DNA of 64,000 bases from Actinomycetota bacterium. Its GTDB lineage: Bacteria > Actinomycetota > Actinomycetes > S36-B12. A program made the translations under genes and the position numbers. Position 1 is the stretch's first letter, and the number at the start of each line of letters is the position of its first letter. The stretch spans positions 51,631-115,630 of the forward strand of contig SYJA01000006.1 of assembly GCA_005798555.1 (NCBI GenBank). Direction: 5' to 3'. Positions 1-7,959 of this stretch are shown here, piece by piece. The notes under the pieces were generated by a model. The model searched no databases. It was not told the origin of the DNA and worked only from the letters and a program-made list of their open reading frames with translations.

Positions 1-1
1 C

Positions 2-175
2 CCCGGTGCAATCACCAACACCGGGGTAACCCCGAATAAGCTCGGTAATTTCAATATTCGGTGCGCTGAATTGTGCGGCCTGCACCACGCCTACATGGAG
101 ACGCAAATCCAGGTGGTGACCCAGGAGCAGTTTGACTCATGGGTTCGTGAAATGGGCGGGAAGAGGACAGTATGA
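2..175 (+). CDS. coxB: Cytochrome c oxidase subunit II, C-terminal fragment
   Basis: Only the last 57 codons are in the window; the gene begins upstream. The fragment has the CuA-site signature CAELCGLHHAYM, giving two Cys, the His and the Met that bind the dinuclear copper centre which takes electrons from cytochrome c. This is the periplasmic-side domain of subunit II. Its TGA stop overlaps the ATG of ctaD (ATGA), so translation is probably coupled. The assignment rests on the CuA motif and the following subunit I and III genes. Confidence 0.93.
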   Translation, partial: PGAITNTGVTPNKLGNFNIRCAELCGLHHAYMETQIQVVTQEQFDSWVREMGGKRTV

Positions 176-2127
176 CGATGACCGCCGTTATTCACGAGCA
201 GCAGGCCGTGCCGCAGCCAAAGCAGCATGGCAAGCCCGGTGGTTTTTTGCGCCACACCAATATCGTCACCGGTGTTGTACTTGGGCTAGTACTCGCGCTG
301 GTTACTTATGCAATCGGTGGACTGCTGGTGCCTTGGGGTACCGAAAACTCGAATTTTTTACAGGTGGGTGAAAGTGCGTTGGTGGCCGCGACCTACACCG
401 CTTGGGTTATCGGCTTCATGATCGGCATTGGCGCTTTTGCCGGGCCGATCCGCTGGTGGCTGGGGCATGACCTGACCCATGCCGATGCCGAATACCTGGC
501 GGGCAAGGGCCAAGGTCGGGGTAAATACTGGAAGTACACGACCGACCACAAGGTCGTCGGAATCCAGTACCTGGTAATGGGCCTGTTCCTACTCGGGTTC
601 GGTGGCTTATTAGCCATGTGGATTCGAACCGAGCTGGGCGTCACCTGGGCCGAAGTGTTCGACCCGAATTTTTACAACTCGATTATCGGCACCCACGGGA
701 TCGTGATGGTCATCGCGATGATCATCATTGCCGCCGGGCCACTGGGTAATTTCATCATGCCGTTGATGATCGGGGCCCGCGATATGGCATTCCCGCGGCT
801 TAACGCCCTGAGCTTCTGGCTGCTTTTCGCGGCGGTGCCGCCGTTGGTGAGTAATTTGTTGCTGGGTGGTATGCGCGATGGCTGGACGGCTTACCAGCCA
901 CTTGGCACCCAAGCCCCGGTGGGCATGATTGGCTATCAGGTCTGCATCATCACCTTCGCATTCTCGACCGGCATTGCCGGGGTGAACCTGTTCACCACCA
1001 TCGTGACAATGCGCGCGCGGGGCATGACCTGGAACCGGGTACCGGTTTTCGTGATCGGTATTTTGGCAGCCGCCATTATGGGCCTGGTGTGGTTTCCGAT
1101 GTATCAGTACTCCCAAGTCATGGCGCTGAGTGATTTCGCATTCGAATCGGCGTTCTTCATCCCGCAAAATGGTGGAAGTGTGTGGCTTTACGAGAATTTA
1201 TTCTGGCTGCTCGGCCACCCTGAGGTTTATGTCATCGTCATCCCAGTCACGGCGGCATTGATGGAAGTGATGGTGGTGTTCCTGCGCAAACCGTTGTTCT
1301 CCTACAAGATCGCGGTCGCCGGATTTGCCGGGGTAGTGGGTATCAGCTCACTGGTCTGGGTGCACCACATGTACATGACGGGTTGGTCACCCGCAGCGAA
1401 CTATCCCTTCATGCTTTCAACCGAGTTGATCTCTATTCCATTTGGCTTCTTGGTGCTCGTGATGCTGGGCACAATCTGGCGCGGCAAGGTTTGGACCAGA
1501 TTACCGATGATGTGCGTGTACGCCCTGCTCTGGAACAAGATCGTGGGCGGCATTACCGGCGTGTACCTCTCGGATGTTCCCGTGGACCAGTACATGCACG
1601 GCGGCATGTTCGTGGTGGCTCATTTCCACTTCATGCTGATGGGCGCTGGACTTTTCGGCGCCATGGGTGCAATTGCCTACTGGTTCCCGAAAATGACCGG
1701 GCGCATGCTCAATGAGCGCATCGGATCAATCGGGTTGTGGCTTTCGTTCTTCGCCTTTCAGTTGACATTCGGCTCGATGTTTGTGGCGGGTCTGCAGGGT
1801 CAGCCGCGTCGGGTCTTGCAATTTGATGACGCTTTCAATGTTTCAAACTGGTTGTCCACCATTGGCGCCTACCTAATCGGGGTCGGCATGATGATCTTCC
1901 TCTATGCGATCATCACCTCCTGGCGCAGTAACGTAATTGCGCCATCGAATCCATGGGGCGCCAAGACCCTTGAATGGCAAACTGCAACGCCGGTCCCACT
2001 CAATAATTTCCCGGTACTACCGGTGGTGACCAGCGACCCATATGACTATGGGGTACCCGATCCATACCTCGCTATCGAGAAAAAGTTAAGTGACGAAAAC
2101 CAAGACACCAAAGTTGGTGCCCGATGA
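172..2127 (+). CDS. ctaD: Cytochrome c oxidase subunit I (aa3 type) with N-terminal two-helix extension
   Basis: Catalytic subunit of the haem-copper oxidase, reducing O2 to water and pumping protons across the cytoplasmic membrane. Visible motifs are TTDHK (about residues 123-127), GTHG for a haem a His, GHPEVY with the CuB His, the Glu and the cross-linked Tyr of A1-type oxidases, VHHMY for the CuB His pair, and AHFHF for the haem ligands. At 651 aa it is longer than many bacterial CtaD proteins (about 530-580 aa). The excess is mostly at the N-terminus: about 120 residues with two predicted membrane helices (about 30-52 and 68-93) before the usual start of the fold. A site AAGAGGA precedes the ATG. 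The end overlaps the next gene by ATGA. Confidence 0.95.
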   Translation: MTMTAVIHEQQAVPQPKQHGKPGGFLRHTNIVTGVVLGLVLALVTYAIGGLLVPWGTENSNFLQVGESALVAATYTAWVIGFMIGIGAFAGPIRWWLGHDLTHADAEYLAGKGQGRGKYWKYTTDHKVVGIQYLVMGLFLLGFGGLLAMWIRTELGVTWAEVFDPNFYNSIIGTHGIVMVIAMIIIAAGPLGNFIMPLMIGARDMAFPRLNALSFWLLFAAVPPLVSNLLLGGMRDGWTAYQPLGTQAPVGMIGYQVCIITFAFSTGIAGVNLFTTIVTMRARGMTWNRVPVFVIGILAAAIMGLVWFPMYQYSQVMALSDFAFESAFFIPQNGGSVWLYENLFWLLGHPEVYVIVIPVTAALMEVMVVFLRKPLFSYKIAVAGFAGVVGISSLVWVHHMYMTGWSPAANYPFMLSTELISIPFGFLVLVMLGTIWRGKVWTRLPMMCVYALLWNKIVGGITGVYLSDVPVDQYMHGGMFVVAHFHFMLMGAGLFGAMGAIAYWFPKMTGRMLNERIGSIGLWLSFFAFQLTFGSMFVAGLQGQPRRVLQFDDAFNVSNWLSTIGAYLIGVGMMIFLYAIITSWRSNVIAPSNPWGAKTLEWQTATPVPLNNFPVLPVVTSDPYDYGVPDPYLAIEKKLSDENQDTKVGAR

Positions 2128-2789
2128 GCGATCTGACAACCAAGAGTGAACTGCCGGTACCAAGGTCGGCGACCACCGGTGAGCCGGTAATAACCACCGC
2201 GCGGCGCAACCGGCTCGGGATCTGGCTGTGCATTGTGTCAGATGCCGCCGGCACCGTGGCATTACTTGTGGCCTACGCGTACTTGTGGTCGTTGAATGTC
2301 AATAACGCTTGGGCTCCACCCAAGGACACCTGGGCTGACCCGCTGCCCTTCTGGTTGATTTGGGCCGGGGCAGTGGTGGCAGCATTGGCGATGTGGTGGG
2401 CGGTGGCCGGCATCCGCACCGGGCGCACCGGCCAGTTCATCACCGGCTCGGTATTGGCGTCGGTCGTCGCTCTGGTGACATTTATCGGCCAGATCGTACA
2501 ACTATCTACTTTCCCATTTGATATCACCGACGGCGCCTATGCCTCCACGACTTTTTGGCTTTGTATCGCAACTGCGCTACACCTGTCCGTTGTCGGCTTC
2601 CTAACCTCGGCGATGGTGGGCAGATTTCGTGCCGGGCGCGTCACCCGCGAGGACCATTCACATGCGCGATTGGTTGCCATGTGGATGACCTGGGTATGTG
2701 TGGCGGTGTTCTTGGGTGCCTTCTTCGCAACCACAATGAATACAAGTCCAAATACCAACAGCCCCACCTTCGGCACCTTCCAGGAGTGA
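2124..2789 (+). CDS. ctaE: Cytochrome c oxidase subunit III-like protein
   Basis: This 221-aa protein has about five predicted membrane helices and directly follows subunit I with an ATGA overlap, the usual place for subunit III. Subunit III holds no metal and stabilises proton uptake and the catalytic core. The N-terminal 25 residues are polar and cytoplasmic. The sequence (for example LGIWLCIVSDAAGTVALL and TAYA/TTFWLCIATALHLSVVG stretches) fits the COX3 fold with its helix spacing, but it is divergent, so the call leans on both the fold pattern and the position. Confidence 0.85.
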   Translation: MSDLTTKSELPVPRSATTGEPVITTARRNRLGIWLCIVSDAAGTVALLVAYAYLWSLNVNNAWAPPKDTWADPLPFWLIWAGAVVAALAMWWAVAGIRTGRTGQFITGSVLASVVALVTFIGQIVQLSTFPFDITDGAYASTTFWLCIATALHLSVVGFLTSAMVGRFRAGRVTREDHSHARLVAMWMTWVCVAVFLGAFFATTMNTSPNTNSPTFGTFQE

Positions 2790-2799
2790 GTCCGGGGCA

Positions 2800-4275
2800 G
2801 TGAACGCAGGTTTACGTATCGGGGCAAAACTCTGGTGGGGGTTACCGGTCCTGTTGGTCCTGCTGTGGGTGGCCGGGGCGTTTGCTCTAGAGGTATTCCC
2901 AGGGTTGGCTTCAACGCCCCTTAGCACCGTTCTGCTGTTGCCGTTAGCTCGCTTCGCACGTGATATCGCCGCCGCCATTACCGTAGGCGCTGTCGTTATT
3001 GGGGCTTTACTCGGGGTAAATTCCTATCGCCAGGTACTTCGTTGGGCTACCACCTGGGCTTTGCTATGGCTGATAAGCCTCGCCGCGTTGCTGGCACTGA
3101 CGATTTCGGACATCTTCGCCGCCTCAGTGGCCGCGGCATTGCAGCCGGGCATCTGGTGGAGCTTTCTGGTAGAAGTTTCGGTTGGTCGCGTTTTCCTGTT
3201 CCAGTTCATCGCGGTAGCAATAGTTGCGGTGTTGTGCACGTTCATAAGATCCCGGGCGGCGCGATGGGTTACCGCGGTTATTGCCTTAAGTGGTGCCGCC
3301 GCGCCAGCAGTCTTGGGGCATGGTGGGGTACATGCTGCGCACGTTTCGGCGGCGGTAAGTCTGGCCGTGCATATCGCGGCGATTTCAATTTGGGTGGGTG
3401 GCCTGGTGGTATTGGTAGCGCTGCTTGTGATCGAGCCGAGCTTAAGTTCTTTCATGCTGCCGAGATTTAGCCTACTTGCACTCTGGTGCGTGATTTTCGT
3501 GGCGGAGAGCGGGCTCCTCAACTCGGCTTTGCACCTTGGCGATCCGAGCCAGTTTGTCGGCTCCTTCTACGGGGTCCTGGTCTTGGCCAAGGTGGTTCTA
3601 CTGGGAGTTTTAGTGAAATTTGGCTGGCTGCAGCGTAACCAGGTGCTGGCACGAATCAGCGATGGTGAGCAGTCGCGTGCACTATTGGCCCGCTATGCCG
3701 CCGTTGAAATGGCGGTGATGGGTGCCGCTATTGCCATATCGGTGGTGCTGTCACGCATTGGCCTTACCCCGGCGCGGACGGCGACCGGAGAGTTTTTGCC
3801 ACCGGCCATCGTGCTCTTGGCGATTGCGGTGCCTCTGCTTTTGGTGTGGGTGTTTGCGCCGCCCGCGCCGCGGTCACGACTGGGTCGACGTTCCTGGGAC
3901 CTATTGATCGGGTTTTCGCCATTTTCGGCGGTGCTGCTGCTCGTGGTGGTGGCCGAGGTCGCAGGTGTCGGAATCTTCGGCACCCTCCTTGGTCCCGAGC
4001 TTGGCGTCATGGTCGGAACTTTGTTGCTGTTGGCCGCCGGCTATCTCTGGGCCACCTCGGTGGTTGCCACCGGGAGCGTTGCGGGGATCGTGCTCGTCAT
4101 GGTGGGGTGGCCACCGGTGCTGTGGTTGGTGAATGTCCTAGCGACCAACCCGGTGGGCTGGAAAACCACCTTGCTCAGCGCGCTGGTAGCCGAAGCCTTA
4201 CTCGCCTTGCTTTGGGTGCGCAGACCTAAGCGCGTTGATTCATTGGACGTCTACGCGATTTCCGTGGCAGGCTGA
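2800..4275 (+). CDS. CopD-domain polytopic membrane protein of the oxidase cluster
   Basis: A 491-aa protein with about 13 hydrophobic segments and a GTG start. The middle part resembles the CopD copper-resistance domain: HIAAISIWVGGL (about residues 185-200) with its conserved His and Trp-Gly-Gly, followed by a helix around YGVLVLAKVVLLGVLV. CopD proteins are linked to copper uptake or delivery, which would suit CuA/CuB assembly of the oxidase encoded just upstream. In many actinobacteria CopD is fused to a CtaG assembly domain; here the last 170 residues form about five helices in which I see no CtaG signature. Function is inferred from the domain and context. Confidence 0.7.
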   Translation: MNAGLRIGAKLWWGLPVLLVLLWVAGAFALEVFPGLASTPLSTVLLLPLARFARDIAAAITVGAVVIGALLGVNSYRQVLRWATTWALLWLISLAALLALTISDIFAASVAAALQPGIWWSFLVEVSVGRVFLFQFIAVAIVAVLCTFIRSRAARWVTAVIALSGAAAPAVLGHGGVHAAHVSAAVSLAVHIAAISIWVGGLVVLVALLVIEPSLSSFMLPRFSLLALWCVIFVAESGLLNSALHLGDPSQFVGSFYGVLVLAKVVLLGVLVKFGWLQRNQVLARISDGEQSRALLARYAAVEMAVMGAAIAISVVLSRIGLTPARTATGEFLPPAIVLLAIAVPLLLVWVFAPPAPRSRLGRRSWDLLIGFSPFSAVLLLVVVAEVAGVGIFGTLLGPELGVMVGTLLLLAAGYLWATSVVATGSVAGIVLVMVGWPPVLWLVNVLATNPVGWKTTLLSALVAEALLALLWVRRPKRVDSLDVYAISVAG

Positions 4276-4279
4276 GCCG

Positions 4280-4717
4280 GTGAGCGACCAACCCTCGCAG
4301 CTGGCTAAGCCGCCGCCGTCGCGTCGACGTAATTTTTGGCAGCTTGACATTCCAATGGTCTTAGCCGTGATCATGTGTTCGGTCTTCACCGTAATCGAGG
4401 TGCGCCGAGCGGGGGAGGGTGTTGGACGGGCTTGGGCCTATGCCGTTGAATGGCCGATGATCGGGCTTTTTTGTGTCTGGATCTGGTACCGGTATCGCAA
4501 GGAAGGCAGTATTACCAAGGGATTTAGCGACCGATGGAAGAACCGCATTGCCCAGTTGAATACCACGGCTGCTGCGTCGGTCGCGCCACCGGCCCCCGTG
4601 CTGCCGTTTGATCCAGATCTTGCCGCTTGGCAGTCCTATGTTGATGAACTGCAGTTGCGGGAGCCACCTGGTAGGCCGCCTGGTGAGCCGGTGGCTAAGG
4701 AGATGGGGGAGCAGTGA
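4280..4717 (+). CDS. Small two-helix membrane protein of the oxidase cluster
   Basis: A 145-aa protein starting at GTG, 4 bases after the previous stop; an upstream in-frame ATG at 4235 would overlap the CopD gene by 41 bases and is less likely. It has a proline- and arginine-rich N-tail, a hydrophobic helix around PMVLAVIMCSVFTVIEVRR, a second around EWPMIGLFCVWIWYRYRK, then a soluble tail ending with DPDLAAWQSYVDEL. Similar small proteins with an EWP...W.R helix and a DPELAAYN-like tail occur in actinobacteria, but I know of no proven role. Its place next to cox genes suggests oxidase assembly or stability. Confidence 0.7.
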   Translation: MSDQPSQLAKPPPSRRRNFWQLDIPMVLAVIMCSVFTVIEVRRAGEGVGRAWAYAVEWPMIGLFCVWIWYRYRKEGSITKGFSDRWKNRIAQLNTTAAASVAPPAPVLPFDPDLAAWQSYVDELQLREPPGRPPGEPVAKEMGEQ

Positions 4718-5307
4718 CCGTTAGTTGGCCGGCAGCCCAATCCTCGAGGCTCGCCGGTTGGCAGCGCCGTTTTGGGCCAACGCGAACCAAAGGTGCCTTT
4801 CTGCTGGTGACGGCCCTCATAACATTCGGCACCTTGGCGGTGATTGCCGTGCTGCTGCAGCAGCCATTTGTCTTTCCATCCTTGGGCGCCACCGCATTTG
4901 TTTTCTATTTTTCCGCACAAAGCGTCCAAGCTGCGCCACGCAGTGTCTTCTTCGGACAATTAATCGGCGTCCTGGCCGGAGTGTTTGCGCTGGTGGTATT
5001 CGGGCTACTTGATACGGGACCGGATTTGACCGGGGTTAGTTGGCCTCGAGCGGGCGCCTTGACATTGGCCCTGTGCTTGACCCTTTCGGTAATGGTTTGG
5101 CTCAAGGTCCCCCACGCCCCGGCCGGTGCCACCACGTTGATTGTGGCCGCGGGCTTAATGACCGACCCCCACCAATGGGTGATTTTGCTGCTGGCGGTCC
5201 TGGTCATGATCGGGCAGGCCATTGTGATTAACCGGGCGCTCGGGGTGCCGTTCCCACTTTGGGGGCCCCGCAAGGACGCCTCGGCCCAATTAGTCGGGCC
5301 CAATTAG
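4714..5307 (+). CDS. HPP-family integral membrane protein
   Basis: A 197-aa protein with about five membrane helices and a GTG start in a GTGA overlap. It shows the features of the HPP family: PSLGATAF at the end of helix 2, APRSVFFGQLIGVLAG, and HAPAGATTLIV, a variant of the HPPAGATT signature from which the family takes its name (here H-A-P instead of H-P-P). Members have been linked to nitrite transport in plastids and cyanobacteria, but most bacterial ones are uncharacterised. Its tail lies in a 14-bp tandem duplication, so the last few residues (QLVGPN) are a product of that repeat. Confidence 0.8.
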   Translation: MTVSWPAAQSSRLAGWQRRFGPTRTKGAFLLVTALITFGTLAVIAVLLQQPFVFPSLGATAFVFYFSAQSVQAAPRSVFFGQLIGVLAGVFALVVFGLLDTGPDLTGVSWPRAGALTLALCLTLSVMVWLKVPHAPAGATTLIVAAGLMTDPHQWVILLLAVLVMIGQAIVINRALGVPFPLWGPRKDASAQLVGPN

Positions 5308-5317
5308 TCGGGCCCAA
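5285..5317 (+). repeat. 14-bp tandem duplication at the end of the HPP gene
   Basis: The unit CCCAATTAGTCGGG occurs at 5285-5298 and again at 5299-5312, followed by a partial third copy (CCCAA). Because 14 is not a multiple of three, the copies are read in different frames and the stop TAG falls in the second. It looks like a recent slippage duplication that altered the C-terminus of the HPP protein. Confidence 0.85.
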
Positions 5318-5366
5318 AGAATGCACCTTTGGTGGAGGAATCTGCCCGAAAACCCCGGGAAGGAGG

Positions 5367-5394
5367 TTGACGGTGGAGGAAAATGGAGTAGAGT
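5367..5394 (+). promoter_or_regulatory. mraZ (dcw operon) promoter
   Basis: TTGACG at 5367-5372, a 16-bp spacer and TAGAGT at 5389-5394 form a good sigma-A-like promoter. Transcription would start near 5401, giving a leader of about 53 nt before the mraZ GTG. The spacer and -10 box contain the MraZ repeats, so binding of MraZ would directly block polymerase. Confidence 0.75.
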
Positions 5395-5396
5395 GG
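5373..5396 (+). promoter_or_regulatory. MraZ operator repeats
   Basis: Three RTGG boxes are spaced exactly 10 bp apart: GTGG at 5373, ATGG at 5383 and GTGG at 5393. MraZ is known to repress its own operon by binding direct TGG-type repeats at one-helical-turn spacing near the promoter. Another GTGGAGGAA lies at 5332-5340, outside the phased array. The match in spacing and position is strong; binding itself is inferred. Confidence 0.7.
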
Positions 5397-5406
5397 CGCT
5401 ACTTGG

Positions 5407-5441
5407 GGTCACGAGTGTGACCTGTGTGACTAGTGTGGCAG
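5407..5441 (+). promoter_or_regulatory. Hairpin and 9-bp repeats in the mraZ leader
   Basis: In the predicted leader, GGTCAC (5407-5412) pairs with GTGACC (5417-5422) around a 4-nt loop. The right arm belongs to three 9-bp repeats (GTGTGACCT, GTGTGACTA, GTGTGGCAG, 5415-5441), so GTCAC could pair instead with the second GTGAC at 5426-5430. The repeats end at the GGAGG ribosome site (5441-5445). Confidence 0.5.
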
Positions 5442-5453
5442 GAGGTGGAGCAG

Positions 5454-5885
5454 GTGTTTCTGGGAACCCATGCCCCCCTGCTGGACGACAAAGGCCGGTT
5501 GGTCCTCCCCGCCAAGTTCCGTGAGGGCTTGGCGGCCGGCTTGGTCCTCACCAAGGGCCAAGAACGCTCGATCGTGGTGTGGCCAGCGGCCCAGTTCGCC
5601 GCCTACGCGGAACGGTTAAATGAGGCCTCCCGGTCAGATGCCCAGGTGCGGGCCTATCTGCGGGTGCTGTTCTCGGGTGCCTGTGATGAAATCCCCGATC
5701 GTCAAGGCCGCATCGTGGTGCCATCGGCACTGCGCGAATATGCCGGATTGCATCGCGAGGTCGTGGTCGTGGGCAATGGCAGCACGGTTGAAATGTGGGA
5801 TGCAGCAACTTGGAGTTCTTATCTAACTACCCAAGAGGACGCCTTCTCGGGAATCAGCGAGGAGGTGGTGCCCGGGATCTTGTAA
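5454..5885 (+). CDS. mraZ: Transcriptional regulator MraZ
   Basis: First gene of the dcw cluster and a DNA-binding repressor of it, made of two SpoVT-AbrB folds. At 143 aa it has the normal length. It opens with MFLGTHAPLLDDKGRLVLPAKFR (quoted in part: FLGTH..LDDKGRL) and has the second repeat DRQGRIVVPSALREYAG, both typical of the two MraZ half-domains. The GTG at 5454 is chosen because FLGTH is the conserved N-terminus and GGAGG lies 8 bases upstream; in-frame GTG/ATG codons further up would add residues outside the family. It is likely autoregulated through the boxes at 5373-5396. Confidence 0.95.
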   Translation: MFLGTHAPLLDDKGRLVLPAKFREGLAAGLVLTKGQERSIVVWPAAQFAAYAERLNEASRSDAQVRAYLRVLFSGACDEIPDRQGRIVVPSALREYAGLHREVVVVGNGSTVEMWDAATWSSYLTTQEDAFSGISEEVVPGIL

Positions 5886-6036
5886 TGCCGCGCGGTGAGG
5901 TCTCCTCCCGCTCCCGTTGCTCCTGACGCACTTCCCCGGCGCCAGGGCCCCGCTGTAGAGGCGGGCGGGGACCTGACTACGCGGCCAATTGATAAAAACC
6001 AGAAGTAATCAGGACTACCGGGAAACGGAGGACGTG
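5886..6036 (+). other. Gap between mraZ and the 67-codon gene
   Basis: This 151-bp stretch has no convincing gene. It contains a GC-rich hairpin, CCCGC (5949-5953) with GCGGG (5961-5965) around a 7-nt loop, with an alternative partner at 5965-5970. No U-run follows, so it is not a clear terminator. An AT-rich patch (around 5989-6010) could hold a promoter, but I see no good -35/-10 pair. Confidence 0.4.
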
Positions 6037-6240
6037 ATGACCGCGCAAGTGCAAGTGCTGACGGAGTTGCCATTGGCGGTACCGCAGCATTCCAGCACGC
6101 CAGTGCTCCGTATCGTGCAATCCACTCGCCGCGCGCGAGCCACGGCGCGCCTTCTTGCGGTGTGTGCGCTTTCATCTGGTCTGACTTGCGCTGTCATGGC
6201 CTGTTGCGCCAACCTGGTCAGTGGCTGGAGTCAGGCCTGA
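6037..6240 (+). CDS. Small single-helix membrane protein between mraZ and rsmH
   Basis: I do not recognise this 67-aa protein. It starts at an ATG preceded by ACGGAGG, and its TGA stop overlaps the rsmH ATG by one base (TGATG), which argues that it is translated and coupled to rsmH. The N-terminal 35 residues are polar with a basic patch ([10 protein letters not shown]), followed by one hydrophobic helix, [19 protein letters not shown], with three Cys. An upstream ATG at 5989 would extend it but lacks a ribosome site. It may be a small envelope or division-associated peptide; this is only inferred from place and topology. Confidence 0.6.
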   Translation: MTAQVQVLTELPLAVPQHSSTPVLRIVQSTRRARATARLLAVCALSSGLTCAVMACCANLVSGWSQA

Positions 6241-7190
6241 TGACCCCAGCACTAAGGCACCAGCCGGTACTGCCCGATCGGGTTATTGCGCTACTTGCAC
6301 CGGCACTTGCGGAACCGGGTGCCGTGCTGGTAGATGCCACCGTGGGCTTAGGCGGCCACGCCGAATTTGCGCTCAAGCGATTTCCTAACCTGCGCCTTGT
6401 CGGGCTGGATCGCGACAGTGACGCTATTGAATTATCCCGTGAGCGGCTAGCCGGTTTCGGGGAGCGCATCACCCTCGTGCACGCCGTCTACGACGAGCTT
6501 CCGGAGGTGCTGACTGCCCTCGGGCTGCCATGTGTGCAGGGAATCTTGTTTGATCTCGGTGTTTCATCCATGCAACTCGATGAGATAAATCGAGGGTTCT
6601 CATATGCAAATAATGCGCCCCTTGACATGAGAATGGATGCGTCCACGGGGATCACTGCAGCCGATGTTCTGAATACCTATGACGAGAAGCAACTCGTGCG
6701 CGTGCTGCGAACTTATGGGGAAGAGAAATTTGCCGGCCGAATCGCGGCCAAGATAGTTGCCGGCCGAGTTGATGCACCCTTCACAAATTCCACCCGACTA
6801 GTTGACTTGATTCGCGAAGCAATCCCAGCTGCGGCACGTCGTACCGGCGGCAACCCGGCCAAGCGTACTTTTCAGGCTTTGCGAATCGAAGTAAATGGTG
6901 AGTTAGAGGCATTGCGAGCCGCGCTACCCGCCGCACTTGATGCCCTTTGCCTTCGGGGGCGCATTGTGGTGATGTCTTATCAATCGCTCGAGGATCGAAT
7001 GGTTAAGCAGGCATTGGCACATGGTGCGAATCCAGATGTGCCTCGTGGGCTTCCGGTGATTCCTGAATCCCTGCTGCCGTGGCTGCGCCTACTCACCCGG
7101 GGCGCGGAGACCGCTGATGAAACAGAGCTTGCCAACAACCCGAGATCGGCATCGGTTCGCATTCGAGCAGCAGAGCGGGTGGCGGCATGA
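6240..7190 (+). CDS. rsmH: 16S rRNA (cytosine-1402-N4) methyltransferase
   Basis: RsmH (MraW) methylates N4 of C1402 in the decoding centre of 16S rRNA using SAM. This 316-aa protein starts [15 protein letters not shown], close to the conserved HxPVL opening. The SAM-binding loop is [11 protein letters not shown], followed by [15 protein letters not shown] and the [15 protein letters not shown] helix, all family hallmarks. The ATG at 6240 is preferred over longer in-frame options since it overlaps the previous stop and matches the family N-terminus. The end overlaps ftsL by ATGA. Confidence 0.96.
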   Translation: MTPALRHQPVLPDRVIALLAPALAEPGAVLVDATVGLGGHAEFALKRFPNLRLVGLDRDSDAIELSRERLAGFGERITLVHAVYDELPEVLTALGLPCVQGILFDLGVSSMQLDEINRGFSYANNAPLDMRMDASTGITAADVLNTYDEKQLVRVLRTYGEEKFAGRIAAKIVAGRVDAPFTNSTRLVDLIREAIPAAARRTGGNPAKRTFQALRIEVNGELEALRAALPAALDALCLRGRIVVMSYQSLEDRMVKQALAHGANPDVPRGLPVIPESLLPWLRLLTRGAETADETELANNPRSASVRIRAAERVAA

Positions 7191-7945
7191 GTTCAGCAGC
7201 CCGTAAGCACGTGGTGACCCCGGAGCCCACGGTTGATCTTGACCCAAATAGTGCCGATGCCACGGAGTACGCGACGCGCGGTGCACATGCCCGTAAGCAT
7301 GCTCGGCCGAATTTGCGATTGGTATCACCGTTACGGCCCGAACGTGCAAGTCGGGGCGTATTCATCCTTTTCATCACGGGACTTCTTGGGATTGGCTTAG
7401 TCGCCATGTTGGTAATCAACACCTCGTTGGCCCAAGGCGCATTCCAGATAAGTGAATTACAACAGGAGCAGGCGGTACTGGCCGAGCAGGAGGCCGTTCT
7501 TACCCAGGTAGTCGAGCAGGCGTCAACACCAAGTGCCCTTGAGTCCTCGGCCCGCGCCCTTGGCATGGTGCCGAGCCAAAACCCAGTCTTCCTTCGGCTT
7601 TCCGATGGCGCCATTCTCGGCAACCCAAAGCCAGCCCCGGGACGGCCCGTCACGCTTCCACTCACGCCGGCTCGTGCCCTGAAGACCCCAGCTGATGCCA
7701 CCGCGCTGGAGGCGGTAAGTGGAGCGGCGATAGGTACGGACCTACCGGTAGCGCCGGGGGCGAACTATGACCCGGCTGCGGCGGATGCGGCGAAAGCGGC
7801 CAAGCCAGGGACCGGGGATGCGAAGGGCGCCGGCAAGGGTGCCGGTGAAGACAAGCAGAACGAAAACTCCATGTGGACCGAGGTCCCGATTGCGGTTGGC
7901 AAAACCAGCAATGATGCTGGTCTTGTTGCCAAACCAGTGGACTGA
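7187..7945 (+). CDS. ftsL: FtsL-like septum formation protein
   Basis: A bitopic division protein: a basic cytoplasmic N-tail of about 55 residues, one membrane helix (about 60-82, [20 protein letters not shown]), then a short extracytoplasmic coiled coil ([18 protein letters not shown]). It is located between rsmH and ftsI, the usual FtsL position. FtsL bridges FtsQ/DivIC and the FtsW-FtsI synthase. It is longer than typical (252 aa) because of an Ala/Gly/Lys/Pro-rich low-complexity tail (about residues 140-252). FtsL proteins are poorly conserved, so topology and position carry the call. Confidence 0.85.
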   Translation: MSSAARKHVVTPEPTVDLDPNSADATEYATRGAHARKHARPNLRLVSPLRPERASRGVFILFITGLLGIGLVAMLVINTSLAQGAFQISELQQEQAVLAEQEAVLTQVVEQASTPSALESSARALGMVPSQNPVFLRLSDGAILGNPKPAPGRPVTLPLTPARALKTPADATALEAVSGAAIGTDLPVAPGANYDPAAADAAKAAKPGTGDAKGAGKGAGEDKQNENSMWTEVPIAVGKTSNDAGLVAKPVD

Positions 7946-7959
7946 GAAACGGCTGCGGT

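Noticed and set aside
610..1167. 185-codon minus-strand frame inside ctaD
   Set aside because: Composition is that of an antisense shadow (His/Arg/Asp-rich) with no start signal, while the plus strand encodes a conserved oxidase.
5321..5524. 67-codon frame upstream of and across the mraZ start
   Set aside because: It spans the promoter and leader repeats of mraZ and overlaps mraZ in another frame; its VTSVTCVTSV segment only reflects the 9-bp repeats.
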